Below, in pieces: positions 49,869 to 59,282 of a stretch of 59,282 nt of DNA. The stretch lies in contig JAJRQU010000070.1 of NCBI GenBank assembly GCA_024280095.1, forward strand, positions 1 to 59,282, written 5' to 3'. The notes below the pieces were generated by a model. The model was given only the letters and a program-made list of their open reading frames with translations, ran no database searches and had not been told where the DNA came from. Position 1 is the stretch's first letter. Every line of letters begins with the position of its first letter. Position numbers and translations under genes: made by a program. This DNA is from Alphaproteobacteria bacterium (GTDB lineage Bacteria > Pseudomonadota > Alphaproteobacteria > Sphingomonadales > Emcibacteraceae).

Positions 49869-50276
49869 ATGGAACTATCTAAAGCAATGATGATTTCAGC
49901 AGCGGGTATGAAGGCGCAAGGCACACGTATGCGCGTGATTGCCGAGAATATAGCGAATGCCAAATCTGCTGCCTTATCGCCGGATTCTGATCCTTACCGG
50001 CGTAAAGTCGTCACCTTTAGTAACGAGGTGGATAGGGAGCTTGGGTTTTCCAGGGTGAAAGTAAATAAGGTCACTCATGATCAATCTGATTTTGGGATGC
50101 AGTTTCAGCCGGGTCATCCTGCGGCTGATGAAAATGGCTATATCAAGACCCCGAATGTGAATGGCCTCATAGAAGCCATGGACATGAAGCAATCGCAGAG
50201 GTCTTATGAGGCGAACCTTAATTCTATCGAAGTATCAAAGAAAATGATGATGCGTACCCTCGATTTATTGAGGTAA
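49869..50276 (+). CDS. flgC: Flagellar proximal rod protein FlgC
   Basis: A 135-residue rod protein: SKAMMISAAGMKAQGTRMRVIAENIANAKS at the N-terminus, YRRKVVTFSNEVD, and the C-terminal VNGLIEAMDMKQSQRSYEANLNSIEVSKKMMMRTLDLLR. It is joined to flgB by a 34-base gap. Confidence 0.97.
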   Translation: MELSKAMMISAAGMKAQGTRMRVIAENIANAKSAALSPDSDPYRRKVVTFSNEVDRELGFSRVKVNKVTHDQSDFGMQFQPGHPAADENGYIKTPNVNGLIEAMDMKQSQRSYEANLNSIEVSKKMMMRTLDLLR

Positions 50277-50338
50277 AGTGACCTGTTGAGGCCAGAATCT
50301 GGTTAGTTTTTGGGGCAAAAATGAATGGGAATTAAAAA

Positions 50339-50680
50339 ATGAATATTAAAGCCATGGATGCTGCAAACGCTTATGCGAATGCTTTAAAGGGTCAGCCTGT
50401 TGGCAGTGGCGCGGATAAAATCGAGGGCATTTCCGGTATTAGTGCCTTGCGCGGTGAGGGGGCCGGGTCTTTTTCAGAAATATTGAAAGCCACGATCGGC
50501 AATACGGCAGGTGCCGTGAATGCCAGTGAAAACACAGCTATTAAGGCGATAAATGGTAATATGGATCTTGTGGATGTGGCAACATCCGTGCAAAATGCTG
50601 AAATCGTTCTTGAAACGGTGGTCGCTGTTCGGGACAAGGTGATTTCTGCTTATCAGGATATTATTAAGATGCCAATCTAA
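50339..50680 (+). CDS. fliE: Flagellar hook-basal body protein FliE
   Basis: A 113-residue protein linking the MS-ring to the rod and first of the export substrates. The FliE core is GSFSEILKATIGNTAGAVNASE ... NGNMDLVDVATSVQNAEIVLETVVAVRDKVISAYQDIIKMPI, with the C-terminal helix fully conserved. It follows flgC by 62 bases. Confidence 0.95.
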   Translation: MNIKAMDAANAYANALKGQPVGSGADKIEGISGISALRGEGAGSFSEILKATIGNTAGAVNASENTAIKAINGNMDLVDVATSVQNAEIVLETVVAVRDKVISAYQDIIKMPI

Positions 50681-50773
50681 CGAGGGAATTTGACTAACGA
50701 TGGAATAAGGGTGATGTTCCTCATTGTATTTCAGTTCTATATATTTCCCATAGTATCACAGAAAGATTAGGCC

Positions 50774-51040
50774 ATGAACGGGGCGGACGTAATAGAAATT
50801 GCTCAGGCAAGTATATGGGTCTTAATCAAAGTTGCCAGCCCCGTTATGTTCGTGGCGTTAATTGTCGGGCTCAGTATTGCTTTAGTGCAGGCTTTGACGC
50901 AGGTTCAGGAAATGACCCTGACATTTGTTCCTAAAATCATGGCTATTTTTTTATCCCTACTTATGCTTTTGCCTTTCATGGGGCAAACAATATCAGACTT
51001 TATGGTACTCATTACGGAACGGATTATAGGTCTTGGCTGA
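50774..51040 (+). CDS. fliQ: Flagellar export gate protein FliQ
   Basis: An 88-residue membrane protein with two helices and the FliQ motif (VIEIAQASIWVLIKVASPVMFVALIVGLSIALVQALTQVQEMTLTFVPKI). Part of the FliPQR export gate. The stop codon overlaps the fliR start by 8 bases. Confidence 0.96.
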   Translation: MNGADVIEIAQASIWVLIKVASPVMFVALIVGLSIALVQALTQVQEMTLTFVPKIMAIFLSLLMLLPFMGQTISDFMVLITERIIGLG

Positions 51041-51794
51041 TCTTTTGCCCACTGAGATATTTGCATTTCTTCTCGTTTTTTCAAGGCTGGGTGCCATGTT
51101 TATGCTTTTACCGGCACTTGGTGAAACGGCCATTCCGATGCGGGTCAGGCTGGTCATGGCACTGGCCGTTACTTTTTTGATATATACGCTGGTTAGCGCA
51201 TCATTGCCGGGGATCCCCGGCTCACCCCTTATGTTGGGCCTCTTGATTGTCATTGAAGTTTTTATCGGCGTTATGATTGGTACGGCAATCCGGCTTTTGC
51301 TGAGTGCGCTTCATACGGCCGGCACGATCATTGCCATGCAGACAGGCTTGGCGATGGCGATGGCTTTTGATCCCGCCCAAGGGGCCCAAAGTGCCCTGAT
51401 GTCCACCTTTCTGACCCTGATGGCGGTGGTGCTGATATTCATAACGAATATGCATTATATGATGATTGCGGCCATGCTTGACAGCTATAGCCTATTTCCC
51501 GTTGGTACCGAAATCAACACAGGTGACTTTGCGGAAACCGTGATCCGCACGGTGGCGAATTCCTTTTTGATTGGCATTCAAATTGCCTCACCTTTCATCG
51601 TATATGGATTGATTTTTAATGTGGGGCTGGGCATTATTGCTCGCCTTATGCCGCAGCTTCAGGTATTCTTTATCGCTATGCCGCTGAATATCTTGATTGG
51701 GTTTGTGATTTTTGCCATTGTGATACCAGCGGGCATGATGTGGTTCTTACAGCATATGGAAAGCAGCCTTGGCGCTTTTCTTGTGTCAAGGTAG
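51033..51794 (+). CDS. fliR: Flagellar export gate protein FliR
   Basis: A 253-residue polytopic membrane protein of the FliPQR gate. Six hydrophobic segments and the FliR pattern FLLVFSRLGAMFMLLPALGETAIPMRVRLVMALAVTFLI, MQTGLAMAMAFDPAQGAQSALMSTFL and AMPLNILIGFVIF are present. It appears to use TTG as start, within the end of fliQ, implying translational coupling. No ATG lies at a sensible nearby place. Confidence 0.95.
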   Translation: MADLLPTEIFAFLLVFSRLGAMFMLLPALGETAIPMRVRLVMALAVTFLIYTLVSASLPGIPGSPLMLGLLIVIEVFIGVMIGTAIRLLLSALHTAGTIIAMQTGLAMAMAFDPAQGAQSALMSTFLTLMAVVLIFITNMHYMMIAAMLDSYSLFPVGTEINTGDFAETVIRTVANSFLIGIQIASPFIVYGLIFNVGLGIIARLMPQLQVFFIAMPLNILIGFVIFAIVIPAGMMWFLQHMESSLGAFLVSR

Positions 51795-51800
51795 GGTGCA

Positions 51801-52892
51801 ATGGCTGACGATCAAGATGAGTCCCAAAAAACCGAGGAACCCACCGCCAAAAAGCTGGAGGATGCCCATAAAAAGGGTGAGGTGGCCAAGAGTCAGGAGA
51901 TTCGTCATTGGTTTATCCTGTTTTCCGTAACCGTTATTATTTTGATCTCTGCAAAATCGAGTATGGCAGGGATACGAGAAATTCTGGGGGGTATTTTCTC
52001 ATCCTCTTATCGCGTGCAGATGGATCCAGGGAGCCTTCAGGATTTCGCGGCAGACACGTTAGGTGGTGTTTTCTCTTACATGATATTGCCGATTATTGTT
52101 ATTATGATAGGGGCCGTTCTAGGGGCTGTCATCCAGCATGCTCCTGTATTGACAACAGAAAAAATAAAACCAAAATTAAATAAAATTTCGCCGCTTGCCG
52201 GATTTAAGCGGTTATTTTCTTTGCAAAATTTTGTTGAAATAACCAAATCAATCCTGAAAATCATCATAGTCGGCTGCGTTGTTGTGTTGTTGGTATGGCC
52301 GGAGCGCGATCGTCTTGAGCAGATGGTATCCATGGATCCGGCAGATATGGCCGACCTGCTCTATATATTGGTGCTGCGAATTTTTGGCGGCGTGGTGGCG
52401 GTTATGGCGGTCATTGCCGGCCTTGACTTCTTGTTTCAGAAATTCGAATTTACTAAAAAAATGCGGATGACCAAGCAGGAAATAAAAGATGAGATGAAAC
52501 AAACCGACGGCGATCCTCATGTGAAGGCAAGGTTGCGACAAATTCGTCTGGAACGCGCCAGAAGCCGCATGATGGCCGCCGTGCCAGAGGCGGATGTTGT
52601 GGTGACAAACCCCACTCATTTTTCCGTTGCTTTGAAATATGATCACTTAAAAATGCAAGTACCAACAGTTATTGCCAAAGGGGCAGATCATATTGCCTTG
52701 AAAATCCGCGAAGTGGCCAAAGAGAATAATATCCCCATTTTGGAGAATCCGCCCCTTGCGCGCGCCTTATTTGCCACGGTAGAGGTGGGCGAAGAAATTA
52801 ATGAAACGGAATATAAAGCCGTGGCCGAAGTCGTTGGATATATTATGCGCCTGAAAAAGGGCCAGGCCGCGACGTATGTGCCGAAAGAGTAA
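51801..52892 (+). CDS. flhB: Flagellar export switch protein FlhB
   Basis: A 363-residue export protein with four membrane helices and a cytosolic domain. The start DESQKTEEPTAKKLEDAHKKGEVAKSQEI and the N270-P-T-H273 autocleavage motif (VVTNPTHFSVALKY) are present, so it can switch specificity by self-cleavage. A separate FlhB-C-like gene lies about 3 kb upstream on the other strand. It is the end of the flgB operon and starts 6 bases after fliR. Confidence 0.96.
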   Translation: MADDQDESQKTEEPTAKKLEDAHKKGEVAKSQEIRHWFILFSVTVIILISAKSSMAGIREILGGIFSSSYRVQMDPGSLQDFAADTLGGVFSYMILPIIVIMIGAVLGAVIQHAPVLTTEKIKPKLNKISPLAGFKRLFSLQNFVEITKSILKIIIVGCVVVLLVWPERDRLEQMVSMDPADMADLLYILVLRIFGGVVAVMAVIAGLDFLFQKFEFTKKMRMTKQEIKDEMKQTDGDPHVKARLRQIRLERARSRMMAAVPEADVVVTNPTHFSVALKYDHLKMQVPTVIAKGADHIALKIREVAKENNIPILENPPLARALFATVEVGEEINETEYKAVAEVVGYIMRLKKGQAATYVPKE

Positions 52893-53027
52893 TGAAATTC
52901 TTGAGTGAAAAACATATAAAAACAAAAGGGTAATTCTGCCCTGTTGAAAAAATTTAATAAAAGCAGAAATGATATATTGAGGACGTCCCCGTTTTGAATA
53001 TAGTGGTGACAATGGATATGAAAAAAT

Positions 53028-55514
53028 ATGACGATGAATAAAACTGGCCAAGTTAACGTTATTGATTATGCTTTCCTGATGGCTATCGGGGGCATAGGAA
53101 TCATGGTATCAATAGCCTGCCTCATATTCGCTGCGGCGGCCGGCTTTGTAACGGTTGGTTATTATTTGGCAGCGCTGAGCCTTGTTATCAGTGCCTTGGC
53201 CATTGGAAAAATGCTGCATAGCGGGCTTCAGGTTTCGCAAAATTCGTCCGAATCCCTTGCGGGGCCACATATAAAAAAGCCGTATGTGATGACTTCTCTA
53301 AAGGGTGAAATGGTTCATTGTAACTTGCCGTACCGCGTTTTTCTTAAAGAAAATCTAGGCAGAGAGAATCTGGGGCCGCTCGAACTTATGGATGCCGAGC
53401 AACAGAAAATAATTAAAACAACTCTTGCCGCGCTGGTGAAAGGCAGGGAAGAGCTTAGAATAGTTCCGCTTATCTCAGAAGAAGGTGAAAAAAAATATGC
53501 CGAGGTGGAATTGACCCGGCATAGCGACCATGAAGATTGTATCGGTTGGACGTTTTCAAACTTGACTTCGGAAGTTCAGGCCGAAGTTGATCGACATGGC
53601 GGCAAAGAATTTAATTTAGATCAATTAGGCCGCTTTTTGGATTGCAGTGACAGTGGACTTCTCGCCCTGTCCGAAGAAGGACAGGTCATATATGGCAATG
53701 ATATTCTGCTTCACTGGTTGACAGGGCAATCGGCAAAGGATTTGCAATTACCGCGTCCTTTTACGGATTTTTGCTCTGTTGTTCCGTCACAGCTAAATGG
53801 GCAGGCACAAGTGAAGACACTGTCTGGGGAAGAAGTTTTGCTGGAATTTTTGCCCGTTGAGGCCATATTGGGGGATTATAAGAAACAAGACCTTAGGCAT
53901 ACGGACTTTACAGGCAATATTAAGGACAAAATAGGCGCAATATATCAGGTATTTTCCTGCCAGGCCGAAGCAATTGCAAAAGAGGCTGGAGCCGAGAATA
54001 TTAATATTGATAAATTCTTCCGAGAATCCCCGATTGGTATTGCCATTGTTACAGAACAGGGTGATGTTTTAGAAAGAAATAGTGTTTTTCGCGAATATAT
54101 TCAGGAATTAGATATTAAAAATACTCGCAGTCTGAAACATATAATTGATCCGGATGAATATAAAGAATTTTATGACAATATAAAAACAACTCTAAGCACG
54201 GGACATGCCAGCTCGTTTGTAGATATCGGCTTTCAGGGTAAGGGCGAAAAACATGGTCAGATTTATATTACCCGTCTCCATAAATTTGATGATCATGACA
54301 AAGTTGTTATCCTGTATTTGATTGATACAACGGAACAGAAAAATCTGGAGTTGCAATTTGCTCAATCCCAGAAAATGCAGGCCGTGGGCCAGCTCGCAGG
54401 GGGGATTGCCCATGACTTTAATAATTTGCTCACGGCAATCATTGGGTTCAGTGATTTGCTTCTTGTACGTCATGGGCCGGGCGATCAGTCTTTTTCGGAT
54501 ATTATTCAGGTTAAGCAAAATGCCAATCGTGCGGCAAATCTCGTGCGGCAGCTACTCGCCTTCTCACGGCAGCAAACATTACGGCCCAAGGTACTTATCA
54601 TTACCGATGTTCTGGCGGAACTCGCCAACCTGCTTCGGCGGCTGATTGGGGATAATATCACGTTGGAAATGACCCATGGCCGCAAGCTCGGGCATGTTAA
54701 GGTGGATCAGGGGCAAATGGAACAGGTGATCATTAATCTATGTGTGAACGCCCGTGATTCTATGAATGATAAGGGCAAAATTTCCATTCGAACGCGAAAT
54801 ATTCATTTAAAGGAATCAAAAACCTTAAATAAGCGTTATCAGGTCATGCCGCCCAATGAATATATACTTCTGGAGGTGGAAGATACGGGCTGCGGCATTC
54901 CCAAGGAACATATGGGTAAAATTTTTGAGCCGTTTTTCAGTACAAAAGAAGTGGGCAAGGGCACCGGCCTTGGCCTGTCAACAGTTTACGGCATTGTCAA
55001 GCAGACCGGCGGGTTTGTTTTTCCCACCAGTGAGATCGATAAAGGGACAATCTTCAGCATTTATTTGCCTGTTCATCAGGAAAGCCCAAAAGATGAAGTG
55101 GAAGTTAAAGAGGTTATTGAAGAAAAGGCGACAGTGGATCTTACGGGCAAAGGAACGATATTGCTGGTAGAAGATGAGGATGCCGTCAGAATGTTCGCCT
55201 CCAGAGCGCTTAAAAACAAGGGCTATAATGTCTATGAAGCCAACAGCGGAGAGGCGGCGTTGGTTCTGTTTGAAAAGATTGAAAGTGAGCTTGATTTACT
55301 GATTAGCGATGTGGTGATGCCGATTATGGATGGCCCAACATTGGTCCGAAAAATTCGCGAAACCAATCGGAAATTAAAAGTAATTTTCATCTCTGGATAT
55401 GCTGAGGATGCCTTTGAAAAGACCCCCGGCGAAGATGATTTTCACTTTTTACCAAAACCCTTCAGCCTCAAGCAATTAGCAGAGCAGGTAAAAGATGTTC
55501 TTGATAGTGTTTGA
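53028..55514 (+). CDS. cckA: Cell-cycle hybrid histidine kinase CckA
   Basis: An 828-residue hybrid kinase. Two membrane helices (about 16-37 and 43-62), PAS-like regions (about 200-300 and 325-440), then the DHp domain with H462 in [25 protein letters not shown], catalytic domain with N574, G620-x-G and G645-T-G-L-G, and a receiver domain with D761 and K810. The DHp sequence, [18 protein letters not shown] through [17 protein letters not shown], is highly characteristic of CckA, which sends phosphate to CtrA via ChpT. Position after flhB and before recA is unusual in that it joins flagellar and cell-cycle genes; CtrA-type boxes occur in this window. ChpT is not here. Confidence 0.93.
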   Translation: MTMNKTGQVNVIDYAFLMAIGGIGIMVSIACLIFAAAAGFVTVGYYLAALSLVISALAIGKMLHSGLQVSQNSSESLAGPHIKKPYVMTSLKGEMVHCNLPYRVFLKENLGRENLGPLELMDAEQQKIIKTTLAALVKGREELRIVPLISEEGEKKYAEVELTRHSDHEDCIGWTFSNLTSEVQAEVDRHGGKEFNLDQLGRFLDCSDSGLLALSEEGQVIYGNDILLHWLTGQSAKDLQLPRPFTDFCSVVPSQLNGQAQVKTLSGEEVLLEFLPVEAILGDYKKQDLRHTDFTGNIKDKIGAIYQVFSCQAEAIAKEAGAENINIDKFFRESPIGIAIVTEQGDVLERNSVFREYIQELDIKNTRSLKHIIDPDEYKEFYDNIKTTLSTGHASSFVDIGFQGKGEKHGQIYITRLHKFDDHDKVVILYLIDTTEQKNLELQFAQSQKMQAVGQLAGGIAHDFNNLLTAIIGFSDLLLVRHGPGDQSFSDIIQVKQNANRAANLVRQLLAFSRQQTLRPKVLIITDVLAELANLLRRLIGDNITLEMTHGRKLGHVKVDQGQMEQVIINLCVNARDSMNDKGKISIRTRNIHLKESKTLNKRYQVMPPNEYILLEVEDTGCGIPKEHMGKIFEPFFSTKEVGKGTGLGLSTVYGIVKQTGGFVFPTSEIDKGTIFSIYLPVHQESPKDEVEVKEVIEEKATVDLTGKGTILLVEDEDAVRMFASRALKNKGYNVYEANSGEAALVLFEKIESELDLLISDVVMPIMDGPTLVRKIRETNRKLKVIFISGYAEDAFEKTPGEDDFHFLPKPFSLKQLAEQVKDVLDSV

Positions 55515-55642
55515 TTCATATGAATCAGGCCATTATCAGGAGGGCTAGTCGTGCTATTTAAAATAAATATATGAGAACATAGAGAGTTCAAATTTAGTAT
55601 TATCGTTATATAACAGTAAGTTAAAAATGTTCTTGCTAAAAA

Positions 55643-55657
55643 GAACAAAATGTGTAC
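55643..55657. promoter_or_regulatory. SOS-box-like site upstream of recA
   Basis: GAAC-AAAATGT-GTAC differs in one base from the alphaproteobacterial LexA site GAAC-N7-GAAC (the complement of GTTC-N7-GTTC). It is 55 bases before the recA ATG, the expected position. Confidence 0.6.
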
Positions 55658-55711
55658 ATTTGTCTGTGATTGAAACCTTCAACTGACTATGGGATATAGA
55701 GGAGACAAATA

Positions 55712-56794
55712 ATGTCAGCAGCACAATTAAAACTCGTGGGACAGGGAAAAATGGATAAACAAAAGGCATTAGACGCCGCATTAAGCCAAATTGAAAGAGC
55801 CTTTGGTAAAGGCTCCATTATGAAGCTTGGCAAGGGCGCCGCGATGGAGATAGAGGCCGTTTCAACGGGTTCTCTCGGGCTCGATATTGCGCTTGGTATC
55901 GGCGGCTTGCCAAAGGGGCGTGTGGTTGAAATCTATGGGCCGGAAAGTTCAGGAAAAACCACATTGGCCCTTCATGTGGCCGCAGAAGTTCAGCGCGAAG
56001 GCGGCGTGGCAGCATTTATTGATGCGGAACATGCCCTTGATCCGGTATATGCGACAGCTTTGGGAATTGACATTGATGAACTTTTGATTTCACAGCCTGA
56101 TACGGGGGAACAAGCCCTTGAAATCACGGATACGCTGGTTCGATCTGGTGCTGTGGATGTGCTGATCATAGATAGTGTGGCGGCGCTGACGCCGCGCGCG
56201 GAACTCGAAGGTGAAATGGGAGATACCCATGTGGGATTGCAGGCGCGCCTGATGTCTCAAGCTCTTCGCAAGCTTACGGCCTCAATTTCCAAATCAAAAT
56301 GTATGGTCATTTTTATCAATCAAATTCGTATGAAAATCGGGGTTATGTACGGCAGTCCTGAAACCACGTCTGGAGGCAACGCGTTGAAATTTTATTCTTC
56401 CGTCCGGTTGGATATTCGCCGTATTGGGGCCATCAAGGAAAAAGAAGAAATTGTGGGCAACCAAACCCGTGTGAAAGTCGTTAAGAATAAAGTTGCGCCG
56501 CCGTTTAAAATGGTTGAATTCGATATTATGTATGGCCGGGGCATCTCCAAAAATGGGGAACTTATTGATCTTGGCGTGAAAGCTGGCGTGGTAGAAAAAT
56601 CTGGCTCCTGGTATTCTTATGATAGCCAACGGATTGGTCAGGGCCGTGAAAATTCTAAGCGTTTCCTGCAGGAAAACCCGGAATTAGCCGCAAAACTTGA
56701 AAATCAAATTCGCAAGAATGAAGGCGTTTTGGATGAGGTGATGTTGAAAGAAGGTATTAGCCGCCCCAAAGATGGTGAGGATAACGACAGTTGA
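55712..56794 (+). CDS. recA: Recombinase RecA
   Basis: A 360-residue ATP-dependent strand-exchange protein and LexA coprotease. Walker A is GPESSGKTT (76-84), and [76 protein letters not shown] are canonical. The N-terminus ([17 protein letters not shown]) has about 14 residues more than enterobacterial RecA, as is common in alphaproteobacteria. GGAG ribosome site. An SOS-like box lies upstream and a strong terminator follows. Confidence 0.98.
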   Translation: MSAAQLKLVGQGKMDKQKALDAALSQIERAFGKGSIMKLGKGAAMEIEAVSTGSLGLDIALGIGGLPKGRVVEIYGPESSGKTTLALHVAAEVQREGGVAAFIDAEHALDPVYATALGIDIDELLISQPDTGEQALEITDTLVRSGAVDVLIIDSVAALTPRAELEGEMGDTHVGLQARLMSQALRKLTASISKSKCMVIFINQIRMKIGVMYGSPETTSGGNALKFYSSVRLDIRRIGAIKEKEEIVGNQTRVKVVKNKVAPPFKMVEFDIMYGRGISKNGELIDLGVKAGVVEKSGSWYSYDSQRIGQGRENSKRFLQENPELAAKLENQIRKNEGVLDEVMLKEGISRPKDGEDNDS

Positions 56795-56845
56795 TTCGAT
56801 AACTTATATAATTTTATAACTTAATAACCCAACTGCCCAACTATG

Positions 56846-56876
56846 AATGGACGCTTTGCAAAGCGTCCATTTTTTT
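56846..56876 (+). terminator. Rho-independent terminator of recA
   Basis: AATGGACGCTTTGCAAAGCGTCCATT (56846-56871) is a perfect palindrome of 26 bases followed by further T residues. Clear intrinsic terminator about 50 bases after the recA stop. Confidence 0.92.
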
Positions 56877-56918
56877 ATTTGCGCATATGACGCGGGGGAA
56901 CTATTTTTATAATAGATT

Positions 56919-56940
56919 GCCCCTGACCCTAGACAGGGGC
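56919..56940. promoter_or_regulatory. Hairpin in the alaS leader region
   Basis: GCCCCTG (56919-56925) pairs with CAGGGGC (56934-56940) around an 8-base loop, in the recA-alaS gap about 70 bases before the alaS start. No T-run follows, so it is a leader structure and not a terminator; role unknown. Confidence 0.4.
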
Positions 56941-57011
56941 AGGTGCAACCGCTAAAACTTTAGAGTTAAAGGACATAATTGTCTTATGTGGATTGGAAAG
57001 GGTATGGGTAA

Positions 57012-59282
57012 ATGAAGGGTACGAATGAAATCCGAAAGATTTTTTTGGATTATTTTGCAGGGCAGGGGCATGAGATCGTAGCAAGTGGGCCGCTCGTGCC
57101 TCATAATGACCCGACGCTTATGTTTACCAATGCGGGTATGGTACCGTTTAAAAATGTTTTTATTGGTACGGAAACACGTGCCATTAAAAAAGCCGCCTCC
57201 AGCCAGAAATGCGTTCGGGCAGGGGGGAAACATAATGACCTTGATAATGTCGGATATACCGCGCGTCATCACACTTTTTTTGAAATGCTCGGTAATTTCT
57301 CTTTTGGGGATTATTTTAAAGAAAAAGCCATTTATCACGCATGGACATTATTGACCAAGGAATATGGCATAGATCCTGCGCGTTTGATCGTGACGGTCTA
57401 TCACGATGATGATGAGGCCTATGACCTGTGGAAGAAAATCTCAGGCCTTGCGGATGACCGGATTATTCGCATTGCCACATCTGATAATTTCTGGGCCATG
57501 GGGGATACGGGGCCATGCGGGCCTTGTTCTGAAATTTTTTACGATCACGGCGACCATATTCCGGGCGGCTTACCCGGCAGTTCTGATGAGGACGGCGATA
57601 GGTTTGTTGAAATCTGGAATTTGGTTTTTATGCAATATGATCAGCAGGCGGACGGCACGCGTATACAATTGCCAAAACCCTGCATAGATACGGGTATGGG
57701 GCTTGAGCGAATTGTCGCGGTATTGCAAGGCACACATGATAATTATGAAACGGATCTATTTAAGACATTGATAGAGGCCTCCGCGAAATATAGCGGTGTG
57801 GAGGCATATGGCGATAAAAATATCTCTCATAGGGTTATTGCGGATCACTTGCGGTCTGCCTGCTTTTTGATTGCTGACGGTGTATTGCCGTCTAATGAAG
57901 GCCGGGGTTATGTCTTGCGGCGGATTATGCGGCGCGCCATGCGCCATGCCCATCTTTTGGGATGCAAAGAGCCATTGATGTATCTACTGGTGCCAACGTT
58001 ACTGCAAGAAATGGGACAGGCCTTTCCTGAATTACTCAGAGCGAATGCCCTGATTACGGAAACGCTGAAGCTCGAAGAATTACGGTTCAAAAAAACGCTT
58101 GAACGGGGACTTAAGCTTTTGGAGAATGAGGTAAAAAAAATACCTGAAAATGGCATGCTTGCCGGCGACGTGGCCTTTCGGCTATATGATACTTATGGTT
58201 TTCCCCTTGATTTGACACAGGATGTGCTTCGGGCGCAAAGTCTGTCTGTTGATGAGGATGGCTTTAAGGTTGCCATGGAAAAACAAAAATCAGAGGCCCG
58301 CGCCGCCTGGAAAGGCTCTGGCAGTGAAGCGACGGAGGCTATCTGGTTTGACGCCTTGGATGTTCATGGCGCTACGGAATTTTTAGGCTATGGGACAACA
58401 AGGGTAGAGGGAAAAATCCTTCTGATTCTGAAAGGTGGCAAAGCGCAAGATACAGCGGCTGAAGGTGATGAGGTTGCAATTTTGACCAATCAGACACCCT
58501 TTTACGGCGAGTCCGGCGGCCAGATGGGTGATGTGGGCACGATTGTGAATATGACGAGCGGGGCGACGGCAACGATCACTGATACGGTTAAGAAACTGGG
58601 CAAATTACATGTCCATATGGCAACAGTCACCAAGGGAAAATTTTCTTCTTCCGATATTATCCATATGAATGTGGATAGCATAGAACGTGATCATGTGCGG
58701 GCTAATCATTCCGCAACGCATCTTCTTCATGCGGCACTGCGTAAATATTTGGGTGATCATGTAACCCAAAAAGGTTCAATGGTTTCTGCCGATCGTCTGC
58801 GGTTTGATTTCAGCCACAATAAGGCGCTGACGTCAGCCGAGAAAGTCTTGATTGAGAAACAGGTTAACCAGATCATCCGGCAAAATAGCCCTGTGGGAAC
58901 CAAGCTTATGACGCCGGACGAGGCGATAGACGCAGGGGCCATGGCATTATTCGGCGAGAAATATAGTGATGAGGTTCGGGTCGTATCCATGGGTCATGAA
59001 GATCAGGAAGACCAGAATTATTCTGTGGAACTTTGCGGCGGGACGCATGTGGGGCAAACCGGTGATATTGGTCTATTCAAGATTATCTCGGAGGGGGCCG
59101 TGGCCTCGGGCGTACGGCGTATAGAAGCCATAACCGGGGAAGCCGCAGGCGATTATGTGACGGAACAGGAAAATTATTTAAATCAAGCCGTTGCCCTATT
59201 GAAAACAACGCCGGTGCAATTACCGGAACGGCTCATGGCCTTGCTTGAAGAGCGTAAGGCGGCAGAAAAGGCAAATACGGAA
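57012..59282 (+). CDS. alaS: Alanyl-tRNA synthetase (3' end beyond window)
   Basis: The first 757 codons of alaS, open to the window end without a stop. Class II motif 1-3 regions are at the start ([67 protein letters not shown]-like), the editing domain has [14 protein letters not shown], and the zinc-binding [15 protein letters not shown] region follows. It charges tRNA-Ala and clears Ser/Gly mischarging. AlaS has about 870-890 residues, so about 120 residues lie outside. ATG at 57012 with an AAAGG upstream. The recA-alaS order is widespread in bacteria. Confidence 0.97.
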   Translation, partial: MKGTNEIRKIFLDYFAGQGHEIVASGPLVPHNDPTLMFTNAGMVPFKNVFIGTETRAIKKAASSQKCVRAGGKHNDLDNVGYTARHHTFFEMLGNFSFGDYFKEKAIYHAWTLLTKEYGIDPARLIVTVYHDDDEAYDLWKKISGLADDRIIRIATSDNFWAMGDTGPCGPCSEIFYDHGDHIPGGLPGSSDEDGDRFVEIWNLVFMQYDQQADGTRIQLPKPCIDTGMGLERIVAVLQGTHDNYETDLFKTLIEASAKYSGVEAYGDKNISHRVIADHLRSACFLIADGVLPSNEGRGYVLRRIMRRAMRHAHLLGCKEPLMYLLVPTLLQEMGQAFPELLRANALITETLKLEELRFKKTLERGLKLLENEVKKIPENGMLAGDVAFRLYDTYGFPLDLTQDVLRAQSLSVDEDGFKVAMEKQKSEARAAWKGSGSEATEAIWFDALDVHGATEFLGYGTTRVEGKILLILKGGKAQDTAAEGDEVAILTNQTPFYGESGGQMGDVGTIVNMTSGATATITDTVKKLGKLHVHMATVTKGKFSSSDIIHMNVDSIERDHVRANHSATHLLHAALRKYLGDHVTQKGSMVSADRLRFDFSHNKALTSAEKVLIEKQVNQIIRQNSPVGTKLMTPDEAIDAGAMALFGEKYSDEVRVVSMGHEDQEDQNYSVELCGGTHVGQTGDIGLFKIISEGAVASGVRRIEAITGEAAGDYVTEQENYLNQAVALLKTTPVQLPERLMALLEERKAAEKANTE

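Noticed and set aside
1-59282. CRISPR arrays, tRNA or rRNA genes, prophage, integron or conjugation genes
   Set aside because: None seen on either strand while reading the window; the only mobile trace is the IS3 remnant.

Overview
The window reads as a chromosomal segment of a motile, free-living alphaproteobacterium of moderate GC content. The flagellar regulators FliX, FlbT and FlaF, a CckA-type hybrid kinase, DUF2336 and DUF4170 proteins, a DksA without its zinc-finger cysteines and a recA-alaS order are all typical of that class. I see no phage, plasmid or CRISPR content. The only mobile trace is a decayed IS3-type transposase scrap near 3.2-3.4 kb. An exact genus cannot be read from the sequence; marine lineages such as Emcibacterales, Kordiimonadales or Sneathiellales are my guess.

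Region 1 (1-12.2 kb) is mixed housekeeping: the tail of a permease, a nitrilase-type amidase, a secreted serine hydrolase, argC, a gamma-carbonic anhydrase homologue, OmpW behind an FNR/FixK-like site, a short PhoH ATPase, DUF4170, an MlaC-type lipid carrier, a small cytochrome c, an alanine/glycine:sodium symporter and a DUF2336 protein. Region 2 (10.9-18.3 kb) looks like cell-cycle or polarity and signalling functions: a CtrA-type box in front of the DUF2336 gene, a 900-residue membrane-anchored coiled-coil protein with TipN-like architecture, a response regulator translationally coupled to an HPt-like protein, and a MoxR/VWA pair.

Region 3 (18.3-31.9 kb) is a flagellin locus. It holds an FlbA-like TPR glycosyltransferase homologue, flbT-flaF, three short flagellins, a FlaG protein, and a seven-gene sugar operon related to pseudaminic acid synthesis (pseB, pseC, a Pse-associated methylase, two SpsF-type cytidylyltransferases, an oxidoreductase and a GT-B-like protein) plus a convergent GNAT acetyltransferase. 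No NeuB/PseI-type synthase or PseG hydrolase is present here.

Region 4 (32-53 kb) is the main flagellar cluster: flgI-flgJ-flgN-like and flgF-flgG-flgA-flgH on the minus strand, each behind a clear sigma-54 promoter; fliX and dksA; then fliL-fliM-DUF6468-MotE-like-cheZ, two adjacent MotB-like genes and a giant secreted TPR protein on the plus strand; fliP-fliO-flhB-like on the minus strand; and flgB-flgC-fliE-fliQ-fliR-flhB on the plus strand behind a perfect CtrA-type box. Region 5 (53-59.3 kb) is cckA, recA (with an SOS-like box and a strong terminator) and the first 757 codons of alaS.

Taken together, the sequence supports a Caulobacter-like flagellar hierarchy: CckA feeds CtrA, CtrA-type boxes precede early genes, FliX and sigma-54 control later rod, ring and flagellin genes, FlbT/FlaF act on flagellin after transcription, and flagellin is probably glycosylated. 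CtrA, FlbD, RpoN and MotA themselves are not in the window.
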